This document shows, piece by piece, positions 11,430-22,638 of a DNA stretch of 64,000 bases (the stretch's first letter is position 1; each line of letters begins with the position of its first letter). Made by a program: the position numbers and the translations under genes. The notes beneath the pieces were generated by a model. The model was given only the letters and a program-made list of their open reading frames with translations, was not told where the DNA came from and made no database searches. Source of the DNA: Zingiber officinale (Eukaryota > Streptophyta > Magnoliopsida > Zingiberales > Zingiberaceae); the NCBI RefSeq assembly GCF_018446385.1, contig NC_055990.1:137714996-137778995 (forward strand). The letters run 5' to 3'.

Positions 11430-12452
11430 TGTTAGAACTCCAAAGTTATTTTGGTGTGATCAACAAGTTAAGTTAGGTCCTATGTGTTTTTTAACCTTGT
11501 GTCTAAGTGTACAGGAGCTTAGGAACACAGGTAGTTGAGCGGAAGATGCAGCTAGTGAGAAGGACGGCACGCGGTGCGTCCGAGAGACGAGGCGCTGCGG
11601 AAGAGTACATCGACGGATGAGAAGGAAGCGTGCGGTGGTTCCAAGGGACAAGAAGCCGGAGATGAAGACTGCTCGAGGATTAAGAGACACAGCTAGCGAG
11701 AAGGTCGGCATAGGGTATGACTGAGGGACAAAGACTGCGGATGAGTACGCTGGTGGACGAGAAGGAAGCACGCGCCGATTCCGAAGGACGAGAAGCCGGA
11801 GCGGAAGCCTGCTCGAGAAGATAGAAAGTTGGGTTCGGGTGAGCCCTATTCCGGATGGCAGAGATCACCCAAGCAAGCGGAAGACTTGGTCTGAGGTGAA
11901 CGGAGCCAGAGCAGAAGACCCGGGGTGAAAAAAGTCAATGGGATTGACTTTCCCAGCTGGGGCGCCCGGACTAGTCCGGGGCGCTCAGAATGCTTCCGGG
12001 TGCCCGGACCTGAACTTTGACTAGGATCGCGTCAATCGCGATCTGAACATTAGGGGATAAAGTTTTATCCCCCTCAGGGTGCCTGGAACCCTTCGGGACG
12101 CCCCGACGAAGGCTATAAATATAGCTTTGGTCCAAAAGTTTTTCATCAATACAAATAATTCATTTCCAACACTTGTACGCTCAATTTCTAGATTAGCTTT
12201 TTTATTTGTGCGCTTAATTGATGTAAGAGGCTTCTACGCCTGAAGGAGATAGTTAGTGCAACATTTTCCTTGGATTAACAACCTCCCCGGTTGTAACTAA
12301 GTAAATTCTCTTACCTCTTCTTTTCTGTTTATTGCTTTTACATTTTATGCAAATGTTCTGTTAAAAGATCAAGAAGGGTTGTGCTTTTATTTTTTGTAGG
12401 CTATTCCCCCCCCCCCCCCCCCCCCCCTTCTAGCTGGCCCAGCGGTCCAACA
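11430..12452 (+). repeat. Right LTR of the gag-only tandem element
   Basis: 1,023 bp from TGTTAGAACTCC to CCAACA. It matches the split LTR at 2258-9107 along its length. It holds GGCGCC palindromes at about 11959-12104, a TATA box at 12114-12120 and a pure C22 run at 12406-12427. The likely target copy to its right is GTTAG (12453-12457); the left one lies outside the window. Confidence 0.9.
12406..12427 (+). repeat. C22 homopolymer
   Basis: Twenty-two consecutive C residues 25 bp from the LTR end. The partner LTR has 11 at the same place (9073-9083). Length there is unstable and could also contain sequencing error. Confidence 0.9.
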
Positions 12453-12721
12453 GTTAGTATTCATGATTACTCCCCATGTTGAGCATATCATCTACATATA
12501 AGCAGACAATGACAAATGAGTTAGGTGTGACTTTGATATATATGCATTTGTCTCAGTTGTTAATTTTAAATTCATTTGACATCATACTTTTATTAAATTT
12601 TTTGTGCCACTGTTTGGTGCTTATTTTAGCCCATACAGTGATTTTACAAGTTTGCACACCTTATTTTTTGTTTTTTTTGTCCTAGAGTCACAAACCCTTT
12701 AGGTTGCTTCATATATATTTC
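12453..12721 (-). pseudogene. Cop-1 reverse transcriptase fragment
   Basis: Read on the minus strand, this codes for the middle of a Copia RT. It begins I-Y-M-K-Q-P-K-G-F-V, passes S-L-Y-G-L-K and W-H-K-K-F, and reaches Y-V-D-D-M-L next to the array end. It contains stops and small frameshifts. It joins exactly, through the ATTTC target copy, to the RT N-terminal part at 19392 onward. The rest of RT and RNase H lie beyond the left side of the tandem array, outside the window. Confidence 0.85.
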
Positions 12722-13137
12722 TGTTATGACATCTTTAGGAACTAGAGGGGGTGATTAGTTTCAATAGCTTCATTGATGAGTTGTTGCAGCAAAAACTAAC
12801 ACATTCGTTTTACTTGGTGGATACCTCCTCGAGGTGACTCATCTAAGGGTCCACTCTCCTCACTCATAGATACACTATGAAAACCTCCTTCTTAGAGATG
12901 GAGAAGCCTCGTACAATCTCAACGAGAGAATACAATAAAAATATAACAAGAACAAGGAAGTAAATAGAATAATGAAAAACCTTGCTCTTGATCTCTTGTT
13001 GCTCTGGACTGCCTCTTGATTCTTAGAAAGTGCAACAGCACTTCTCTTCCAAAACCTCAAGAACTGGTAAAACCTGTGGAGAAGAAGTGTCTATTTATAT
13101 CTTCATGAAATCCTTTTTATCACCCTGATTTAGAGCT

Positions 13138-13540
13138 CCCAATTGGTTAGTCATACTCACAATTAGTTACCACGTCAGATCAGATTCAATCCAGCCATCC
13201 AAACCTTACAACAACTCTTTTTTGCTTCTTACAATCGATCACCTAATCAATTCACTTTTGGCAGAATTAATTACTTAATCGATTCACCAAGCTTTTATTT
13301 TTGCAGAAACCTCCTAATCGATCAGCCAATTAATCTGAGAGCTTTCTATTCTCGCGAAGAGGGCTTCTCAATCGATCTGAGAACTTTCTGTTCTCACGAA
13401 GAAGGCTTCTCCCAATTGATTAGGAAAGGCTGAATCGATTACTCAATCAATTCACTAAACCTTTCACGACAAACCTCCCAACCGATTGAGAACCTTCCTA
13501 ATCGATTACTTTAATCAATTGTCTAACCCTATCTCACTTA
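13138..13540 (-). promoter_or_regulatory. AATCGATT palindrome array upstream of the TATA box
   Basis: More than ten full or decayed copies of a CCAATCGATTGG-like palindrome are scattered over 400 bp just upstream of the minus-strand TATA at 13092-13099. The same array recurs at 18308-18740 in the other LTR. Confidence 0.55.
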
Positions 13541-13559
13541 TCCAAGTTTAGGGTTCTCT

Positions 13560-14060
13560 TGGCTCAACATCCAATCAATCGTGATCTTATGGGACTTCCT
13601 CACCAAATGTTCGATCAACTCTTGACCAACTTGGACTTTCCCTTATCTAGTTGCCAACTAGGACTTTTCTCATGCCAATTGTTTAGCTCACAGCTAACCC
13701 ACCTTGAACTTAACCTAGTTCCCAACTAAGTTTGGCTAGTTCCACTAGAACTTCACTTGTGCCAAGTGTTTAGCTCTTAGCTAACCTATCTTGGACTTAA
13801 CCTAGTTCCCAACTAGGTTTGCCTAGTCCTAATAGAACTTTTCTTATTCCAAGTGTTTAGCTCCCAGTTAACCCACCTTGGACTTAACCTAGTTCTCAAT
13901 TAGGTTTGCCTAGTGCGACTAAGACTTTCATTTGCCTAACCTCCAGTTAGGACTTCTCTTCGCCAACGTATAGTGCTCCTTGACCAACTTAGACTTTCTT
14001 TTTCCTAACTCTCGAATTAGGACTTTACCTTGTTTAAATTTTAGTTAGGACTTTTGCCAG
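13560..14060 (-). repeat. Stem-loop array in U3 of the gag-only LTR
   Basis: A series of short inverted repeats such as CCTAGTT-ccc-AACTAGG (13801-13817) and CCTAAC-loop-GTTAGG. Most are followed on the plus strand by GGACTT, that is preceded by AAGTCC on the element strand. The frame is shared with the arrays at 34211-34868 and 52860-53200. Confidence 0.75.
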
Positions 14061-14193
14061 TCGAGTCTCCAATCAACCTTGACCTACTAGACTTTTGATT
14101 CACACATATTGTCCAAACATCGAAACTCAAGCTCGAGCCAACTCAAGCTTAGTCAACTTGGTCAAGCTTAACACAAGGAAGATTGCACTAACA

Positions 14194-16390
14194 ATTTTCT
14201 CCTTTTTGATGTTTGATAATATGTTTAAGTTATACTACTCATTAGCCCAACTTCCATCTTCATCTCATGTCAAAGCATGAATAAGGCTTTCTAACTTAAA
14301 TCCCACATTTCTACCCCTTTAACACACATCAAAAACTCTTTCTGAGAGTTAATTTGTTCAAAGGGGCCCAATGAATATCTCATACCTTTCATTATAACAT
14401 ATGCTTAACCTAGAGAATTTATCCGTAAAAATAACATCCCTTTAAGGAGAATCTCCCCCTTAAAACATGCTCCAACTTCTATCATTGCATTAATAATGAT
14501 ATGAAGTTTCTAAACCTTTAGGAAATTGTAAAAATATGAAGTTGTGAGGTTAAAAATTCAATATTGAAACTAAACCTCCTCCTTAACTCTAAGTTAGCCC
14601 CATTTTAACCATTCCTTTCTTATTTTCATCAAGAAAATTACCTATAAATATCTATCAAAACATTTTATAGAGTTAGGGATGGTTAATTTGACTAAATGTG
14701 GCTTAACCAATTGAAATCAAATAATTTCAATCAAAATCAGCAACATTAAGCAATTAGTTTCAACTACCAATCGATTACGACCTATGCTAATCGATTAGTG
14801 TTGGGTCTCAATCGATTAGGCCACATCTTAATTGATTAGAGTTGGATTCCAATCAATTATGCCCTTACCAATCGATCGCTTAATCGATCCCGCGAGCTTT
14901 TGTGCTCATAGAAATTCACCATTAATTGATCATTCGATCAATTACGCCATGCCCCAATCGATCACCTGATTGATTAGATTTTTTGATTTCTGAATTCAAT
15001 TTCATATTTAATTTCAAAAACTCATAAATAATTCTACGATTATCTAAAAATTATGAAATTTTATGTATACATTACCTATGTCATATACTATTAGGAAAAA
15101 ATAGTTTTTAATGAAAATATATCTCCCTTTTAAAGATTGACACAAAATTAGAAATAATTAAAAATCTCAATGTTTCCCTCTAACTTAGTGTCCACTTAAT
15201 CAATGGTGACTTCTATCAAAAGATATACTTTACCAAGGTTTTTAAAAATGATTTTGAAATGATTTTTAAAATAAATTTTCAACCACGATCTTTGGGCTAA
15301 ATATGCATGACTTATACGCCAACCTTCTCCATGATTGGACTTCATATAATCATTTGTTTTGATGATATTAAAACTCAAAAAGATACATTAAATCAATATC
15401 TTGAGTTTTGTTCATCTTTATAACATCTCACTTGTATCTAACGTGTCTCAGTACACATAAAAGTCAACCTTATGATTTTTGTGAAATGTAAATTAGGTTT
15501 TTTCTAAACTAAGGGATCATATATTTTTTTAACTAAGCATTTAAACTTTGATCATCCAACCTAGGATGCCAATTAATGTCATTATCCTTAACTACAAAGA
15601 ATTAAAAACAATGCATGATAATGATCATGACATACATCAAATGCATATTTTTAAAAAGAAATTTATGATATCTTGATCTAAATTATGTATGTATGATATG
15701 TATCATTTTCCATGCAAGATGTATGATATGATGACATGACATGTGATAGGGCACACAAAACATGGCAATTTTAACATAAAGAAAATATCTAGGTTTTCTA
15801 TCTAGGTATCATTATTAATCGCTAAGTCAAAAAATAAACCTAGGTTTGCCCTTATCTCCCTAGAAAATGTTAAAATCCCAACTTGGTATTTCTTGAGTTT
15901 TATCCTATTTGTTCCAATTTGATCAAGATCAATTCTTCAAATTTTATTAGCACATTTTTACTCTTTCAAGAATAAAAATCCACTTCTCATTTTCAAGGTG
16001 TCACAATACCTTTAAAATTTCCTAAAGTGTCAACTTTACCGTGGTTGAGTTAACTACTCTTCCAATTAGAGTTGACACACTCTAAACTAATTTAGGATGT
16101 AGAGAACACACTTTTAGGAACTCAAAATCTATTGGTGCTCCTTGGGTATTTTAGATATTCATTTAGGATAACTTCCCCTAATACCTTCCTAATGACTTTC
16201 TTAGGCTTCTTAGAAGTCTTAGTCACACTAGACTCTTCTAGGTCAACTCTTGGGATAACTTCATTTGTAACCTTCTTAATGACTTCCCTTGGCTTCTTAA
16301 AAGCATTAGCCATGTTAGACTTCTCAAGGTTAACTTTAGAGATAATTTTCCTTGAAATATTGGCTTGACTCCTAAACCTAAGGTTGGTTC
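14194..16390 (-). other. 3' noncoding interior of the gag-only element
   Basis: AT-rich, with a purine tract beside the 3' LTR (AAAAAGGAGAAAA on the minus strand, about 14196-14210). A patch of AATCGATT-type motifs lies at about 14768-14965. No reading frame with known domains was found. Confidence 0.6.
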
Positions 16391-17616
16391 CATAATTATA
16401 TAGAACTCTATGGTATGAGGGCACATTCTCCTTGGCTTTTAGTTTGTATCTCAAACCTCTCTTGCCATTGAATGACTCATGTCTATTTTGACATAGGTTT
16501 TGCTTCTTTGACCCTATGACATCATTTGTTATTTTCTTAAAGGTCTTCTCTAATTTATCAAGTCTTTACCTCAAGACTTGATTTTCTATCCTTAAATCCT
16601 CAAATTTAGATTTTCCTTATTGCCTTGGATATTGTTCCTTTTAGGCATATATATAGATTGTTTTAGTTTCTTTCCTAAACCATTTTCTACCTTCATATCC
16701 TTGGGGCAGATGGTTCTAGCATGAAATGCTTTGTAATTTTCCCTAGGATGATTATGCTTCCTATTTTCATAGTAACATGCTCTAAAATCATAAAATTTAT
16801 TTCTAGCATGGTTATTATATTAAAATGAAGAATTACCATTAACTAATGGTACTTTAATTCTACTTTTAGAAGCTCTCCCTTGATTTGAACTTCCTCCCTT
16901 GTTAAGCTTCCCCTTTGGACATAGATTCTAATAATATCCTTTTTGGTTGTATGTGAAGCACACAATGTGCTCTTTATCTTTGTGTATCATGGATAAAGCT
17001 CCTTTGGCTTCTCCTTCACTTTGGGTGCCACTTGGGTCTTCTTCTTCTCCAATTTAGGATACTTGCTCTTATAGTATCCTTTTTCTCTACACTCAAAATA
17101 AATAATATGATCTCTATTTTTAATGCACAAAATTGATATACCTTCTCAATTTACGCTTTCTTGACTTGTGGAGGTGATACCATCTTCTTTCTCATTGACT
17201 CCGGATGATGAGATTTCTTCTTGTTATGATGTCAATGATCTCTCCCCATTAATCCTTGAGGTGGATGCTTCTTTAATTTCCTCCTCGGATGTTGAGTACC
17301 GCTCAACCTTTGAATTCTCTTGTATTTGAAACAAAGAGTTTCCCTCTTTTCCTTTTTCTCCATTTTCCCTTGAGGATGGATCTTCATGGAGCTTGACCAA
17401 TTTGCTCCATAACTCATATGCACTCTTGAAATCTCCTATTTTGCATAAGATATTGTTAGATAATAAATTAACTAAAAGTTTGGTTACCTTATCATTAGCC
17501 TCAGATTTTTTTAGTTGCTCATCGGTCCATTTGTTTTTATTAAAGAGCTTTCCTTTTCTATTTGTTGGAGCTATAAATTTCTCCATTAGAGCAAACCATT
17601 GCTCTATCTCCATCAT
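16390..17616 (-). pseudogene. Decayed Copia gag of the gag-only element
   Basis: The N-terminal gag part is open at 17224-17616 (W-F-A-L-M-E-K-F at the start, then the Y-E-L-W-S-K-L-V-K-L-H-E segment typical of this family). Downstream a degraded zinc knuckle is recognisable near 17080-17110 (F-E-C-R-E-K-G-Y-Y-K-S-K-Y-P, with His and the last Cys changed to Tyr). A second Cys-rich patch follows, then a V-P-K end near 16440. Several stops and frameshifts interrupt it. No protease follows. Confidence 0.75.
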
Positions 17617-17853
17617 GAAGAAATTTTAACCCCTTGATTTGAAAGATTGAAGCTTCTGATTTTAAATGGTGGAGGTGTTTGAATGTCATATCCGAATTCA
17701 TCTCTAACTCCATTTTGAACTTGAGCTCTCTTGATGATTATCCTTTTGACATGTTAAAATTATGGCTCAAATCTTCAACTTCTTCTTCTTCCTCTAGCTC
17801 TTTGCTCTTTCCGGCGATTAGTCCAAAGAAGAGCGACCTCACTAGGATACCAG

Positions 17854-19391
17854 TTATTAGGACACTTTGGGAGCTAGAAAGGGGGGGGGGGGGTGATTAG
17901 CTTCAATCACTTCAATGATGATTTGTTGCAGTAGAAACTTGGAACAATTGCTAACGCACTCATTTTACTTGATATTCACCTTTTTGAGGTGACTAATCCA
18001 AAGATCGACTCTCCTCACTCACAGATATACTATGAAAACCTCCTTCTCAAAGATGGAGAAGTCTCATACAATCTCAACACGAGAAATACAATGAGAAAAT
18101 ACAATAAAAATACAACAAGAATAAGGAAGTAAATACAACAATAAAAAATCTTGCTCTTAATCTCTTATTGCTCTGGACTGCCTCTTGATACTTGGATAGT
18201 GCAGTAACACTTCTCTTTCAAAACCTCAAGAACTGGCGAAAATTGGCGGAGAAGAAGTGTCTATTTGAATCTTCACTAAATCCCTTTATCACGTTAATTT
18301 ATGTCTCCCAATCGATTGGTCTTACTCCCAATCGATTACCACGTTAGATCAGATTCAATCTAGCAATCTAAACCTTGCAATGGATCTTTTTTGCTTCTCC
18401 CAGTTGATCACCTGATCGATTCACTTTTGACTAAATCGATTCACCAAGCTTCTATTTTTGCGACGAACCTCCCAATTGATCAACCAATAAATTTGAGAGC
18501 TTTCTATTCTCACAAAGAGGGCTTCTCAATCGATTGGTAGTTCCGTAATCAATCTGCCAATTGATTTGAGAACTTTTTGTTCTCGCAAAGAAGGCTTCTC
18601 CCAATCGATTACCCAATCGATTAGGAAAGGCTGAATCGATTATTCAATCAATTCACCAAGCCTTTCGCAGCAAACCTCCCAATCGATTAGGCACCTTCCC
18701 AATCGATTGGCTTAGGGTCAATCAATTAGTTTAATCAATTGCCCAACTCTAGCTCACTTATCCTAAGTATAGGGTTTCCTTAGCCCAACATCTGATAAAC
18801 CATGACTCACTAGGACTTCCTCATCAAATGTTCGATCCACCCTTGACCAACTTAGACTTTCCCTTTCCTTGTTCCTAGCTAGGACTACTCTCGTGCCAAG
18901 TGTTTAGGTCCTATCTAATCCACCTTAAACTTAACCTAGTTCCCAACTAAATTTTCTACTCATACTAAAACTTCACTTGTGTCAAGTGTTTAGCTCTCAA
19001 CTAACCCATCTTGAACTTAACCTAGTTCCCAACTAAGTATTCCTAGTCCCACTAGGACTTTACTTGTGTCAAGTGTTTAGCTCTCAACTAACCCACCTTG
19101 GACTTAACCTAGTTCCCAATTAGGTTTGCCTAGTGCCACTAGGACTTCCATTTTCCTAACCTCCAGTTAGAAACATGCAATCCTCCTTAATCCACTTGAA
19201 CTTTCCTTTGTCTAACCCTTGAGTTAGGACTTTATCTTGCCTAACCTCCGTTAGGACTTTGTCAGTCAAGTCTCTGATGACCTACTAGACTTCTAATTCA
19301 CACATATTGTCCAAACATCGAAACTCAAGCTCGAACCAACACAAGCTTAGTAAACCTGGTCAACATTGACGCAAGGAGGATTGCACTAACA
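17854..19391 (-). repeat. 5' LTR of the minus-strand gag-only element
   Basis: 1,538 bp, partner of 12722-14193. A degraded primer site (TGGTATC on the minus strand, 17846-17852) lies at its inner edge. A G13 run (17881-17893) corresponds to the poly-C tract near the LTR end. The TATA box is mutated here (TTGAAT near 18265). Confidence 0.88.
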
Positions 19392-20690
19392 ATTTCTTCC
19401 TCTAATTCGTCATTTAAAAAGATTACTTTCACATCTATTTGATGTATCTCAAGGTTATGCATTACAATAATTGCAAGAAGTACTTGAATGGATGTGATCC
19501 TTGTTATTGGTCTCAAAGAAGTCAAGGTGTTCCTTTTATTAGAATCCCTTTGTCATTAGTTTTGCCTTGTACTTGTCAATAGTTACATCAGTTTTATATT
19601 TTTCTTTAAAATCTATTTACATTCTAAAGGCTTAATTCTAGGTGGAATATCCACCAATTCTCTAGTATAATTTTGCATGATGAATCTATTTCACTATTAA
19701 TGACTTCTTTCCAAAAAAGAGCATCAAGACTTAATAAGACTTCGATTATTATCCTTAGTTCATTTTCCAATATATAAGTCATAAAATTAGGTCCAGATGA
19801 TTTTACTATTTTGACCTTCTTATTATGTCTTGGTTCTTCATTATTTCCAAGACTATCTATATTCACGCTTTCATGAGTTTTTTATTTAAACTTTCTTCTT
19901 TCCACTCTTTGCAAGGAAAAATATCTTCAAAAAATATAACATTCCTTGAATTTATAATTGTTCTAACATGTTCATCAATAATTGCTAATTTATGCATCAA
20001 AATCAATATGAACTATTGTTATTGACATATCAAATAAAAATACAATTGATTGTTTTTGATCTTATCTTGCTTTACTTTGACTTAGGTACTTCCATCTTAG
20101 CCAAACCCCCTCATACTTTTAGATATTTATAAAAGGTTTATGACCCTTCTATAACTCATAAAGAGTTTTATTTTTATTTTTGTAAGATATTTTATTGAGA
20201 ATTTGGTTTGCTGATAAAATAGTTTCCCCCATAAATTTTGGATTAAATCTGAACTTATCAACATAGCATTTATTATTTCTTTAAGTGTTTGATTCTTATG
20301 CTCGATAATATCATTTGATTGAGGAGAGTAAGGTTCTCTTGTTTGATGAATAATGTTATAATCTATGCAAAATTCATCAAATGGACCATCATATTATTCT
20401 TCTCGATCACTTTGATTTATTTTAATTTGTTGACCAATTTGATTCTCAACTTCATTCGTACAATTTTTAAATGATTTTAAGGATTTGTCTTTGTTTTTCA
20501 TAGACACATATAATAATATCTAGTATAGTCATTAATAAAATTAAAAAATTAATTTTTATCTCCTTTAATTTATATAACTTTAAATCACATATATCACTGT
20601 GAATTAATGCTAGAGGGGTCATACTTCTTTTCATTGAATGGGAAAATAACTATATTATTTTAGCTTCAACATATATTTTACATTTATGTG
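19392..20690 (-). pseudogene. Cop-1 RT N-terminus and integrase, decayed
   Basis: On the minus strand 19397-19525 encodes the RT start (R-I-T-S-I-Q-V-L-L-A, then H-Q-I-D-V-K...F-L-N). The segment 19624-19866 encodes the region before RT. About 19900-20690 gives integrase C-terminal and core pieces with many stops. It is continuous with 12453-12721 on the left and 27725 on the right once the inserted elements are removed. Confidence 0.8.
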
Positions 20691-22638
20691 TGTTATGATT
20701 CCGTAAGTGCACGGATTCATCGTCAGTAATATATAAGATTGTCGAACCATAGGGATTGTTGATTAAGCACTAGAGATGTCGCAAAGTAAGTTATCTAGAC
20801 GGTCGAAAGTTGGCTTTGATGCTTGCAAACTAACGAGAGTGATTGAAGAGAGAAAGAGAAGGATGAGAGAATCGATCTTGGAGAAATTTTAGATTTGGGA
20901 AATGGATTCTAGGATTTCAGTTTCGTTGTGGTGGAACCTGATGCATCATGTTCTATCTTTTACTCATTGTCAATCAACATACCTTCGCCGAAAGTTAAAG
21001 CAACTATCCTTAAGTACTGATCAGAGAAGACCCCTGTGAAATCCTGTTATGGTTAACCCCTGTCACTAGGGCGCCTCGGTAGATCACAAAAATACAAATC
21101 TAATCTGTATAATTAGGGATAGAGATGGGGGTTTGGTTTGGTCTCTTACTTCCTTGTGGAGAAGTTGCCTCTCCTTTCAAGGGAATATCCTAGACGTCCG
21201 TGAATGAGTTATCCCTGTCACTAGGGCCCCTAGGGTATACGATCTAAGATCCTCTCTTTATAAAATTAGCAGTTCTTACACAATCAATTAACATGACAAA
21301 GCAACTAGTCTCATGCATATCAAATAGAAACAAAGCAAGAGAAATCATCCAACGAGTAAAGGTACAAACATGAGTCTTACATCAAACCCTATCCAAAACT
21401 ACTCCCTACATCCATAGAAAAGGAGATCTACTGCATTGTGAGGAAAGAACAACCCCAAAATATAAAGTAAAACATACTTACAACCCTTGATATGAGAACA
21501 ACGGGAAGAAGAGATGTTTGCCGAGGTTTCCGATGTCTTGGGGATGCCTTCTTGCTCTGGAGATGGACGGAACGTCAAGGGACGATGGTGAATGAAGCTC
21601 TAGGGTTTCCCCTGAAGGGGAGAACCCTTTCCCAAGGAGAGGAATGAAGTCTCGAACCAAAGATCCCCCAATGAATAGGGTTCTTGACACTTTTATAGGG
21701 TAAGGTACAGGTGCCGCACAGCCCATGTCACGACCGTGTGAGATCCACACGGCCATGCCTATCTTCTGCACTGGTTAAGTGGCACGACCATGCAAGTTGA
21801 CACGGCCATACCTATCTTTTGCACTGGTTAATTGGCACAGCCGTGCGAGTTGGCATGGCTATGCCTATCTTCTGCACTGGTTAAGTGGCACGGCCGTGCA
21901 GAATTGGCACAGCCGTGTATCAAGGTCGTGCCTCTACTTGTAAGCCATTTTAGTATCTCTTAACGTGGTAATCTTGAGTTGGGGTCTTCCTAAAAGTTGT
22001 ATATCTTGAAGTTAGCTACAATTTGGTATACAGAACAGCCCAAAATGCCAACGGACCACAAAGTTATACCTGTTTTACTCTTGGTGTGTAGTGCAGGATT
22101 TGACACGGTCGTGTGCCAAGGATGCGTCTCATAGAAACGAACTTTAGACCTTCAAGACTTGGTTTTATCTGGTTGAAGTCTTCATCAAAGTTTTAGATCT
22201 TGATGTTATCTACAAATTGGTAAAAAGAACAGCCCAAAACCCCAACCAAGCACAAAGTTATGGTTATTTTACTTTTGGTATGCAGTGCTGAAAATTCCAC
22301 ATGGCCTTCACACGGCCATGTGACATTCACACGATCTCAAGACGCCCCCCACACGGCCTTAGCACGGCCGTGTGGTCTCCGCACAGCCAAAACTTGGAGG
22401 AACTTAGTTTTCGCATGCCCATGACACTCTGGAAGCTCTAGACTTCATTTAAGCTCTGTTTTTGCTCCAAATCACGTCCTATCAATCAAAACAAGCAAAG
22501 AGTAGATCTCCGAACAAAATATAATGGAAGTATGACATTATAATGAAATAGGGTACAATAAGCATAGATTATGCTAATGAAATGCAAGTAGATGTGCCTC
22601 AAACCATGCATAAATTATCATAAGATCTACGCATATCA
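20691..22638 (-). repeat. 3' LTR of Athila-1
   Basis: 1,948 bp, from TGTTATGATTCC at 20691 to the inner edge before the purine tract. It carries a TATA box (TATAAAA on the minus strand, 21691-21697) directly beside a CACGGCCGTG palindrome array (about 21715-22385). It holds about 0.45 kb (roughly 20773-21250) that is deleted in the 5' LTR. Confidence 0.9.
21715..22385 (-). promoter_or_regulatory. CACGGCCGTG palindrome array upstream of the Athila TATA box
   Basis: Dispersed copies of the palindrome CACGGCCGTG and one-base variants, in pairs around phrases such as ACACGGCC and GGCCGTGT. They begin next to the TATA box and extend about 650 bp upstream on the element strand. The partner LTR has the same array at 26775-27475. 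Confidence 0.6.

Larger units (their letters stand above)
12722..14193 (-). repeat. 3' LTR of the minus-strand gag-only element
   Basis: Runs (minus strand) from TGTTAGTGCAATC at 14193 to 12722. From its start it holds a stem-loop array (about 13560-14060), an array of AATCGATT-type palindromes (about 13138-13540), a TATA box (TATAAATAG, 13092-13099) and a CACCCCCTCTAG tract near the end (about 12743). Confidence 0.9.
12722..19391 (-). mobile_element. Gag-only Copia retrotransposon, minus strand
   Basis: Complete element of 6,670 bp with target duplication ATTTC (12717-12721 and 19392-19396). The LTRs are 12722-14193 (3') and 17854-19391 (5'). The interior holds a decayed gag and long noncoding sequence but no protease, integrase, RT or RNase H. 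Its design parallels the tandem gag-only element at the left, though the LTR sequences are unrelated, so this is a second gag-only family. Confidence 0.9.

Noticed and set aside
12476-12685. Plus-strand 69-codon frame
   Set aside because: It is the reverse of the Cop-1 RT fragment.
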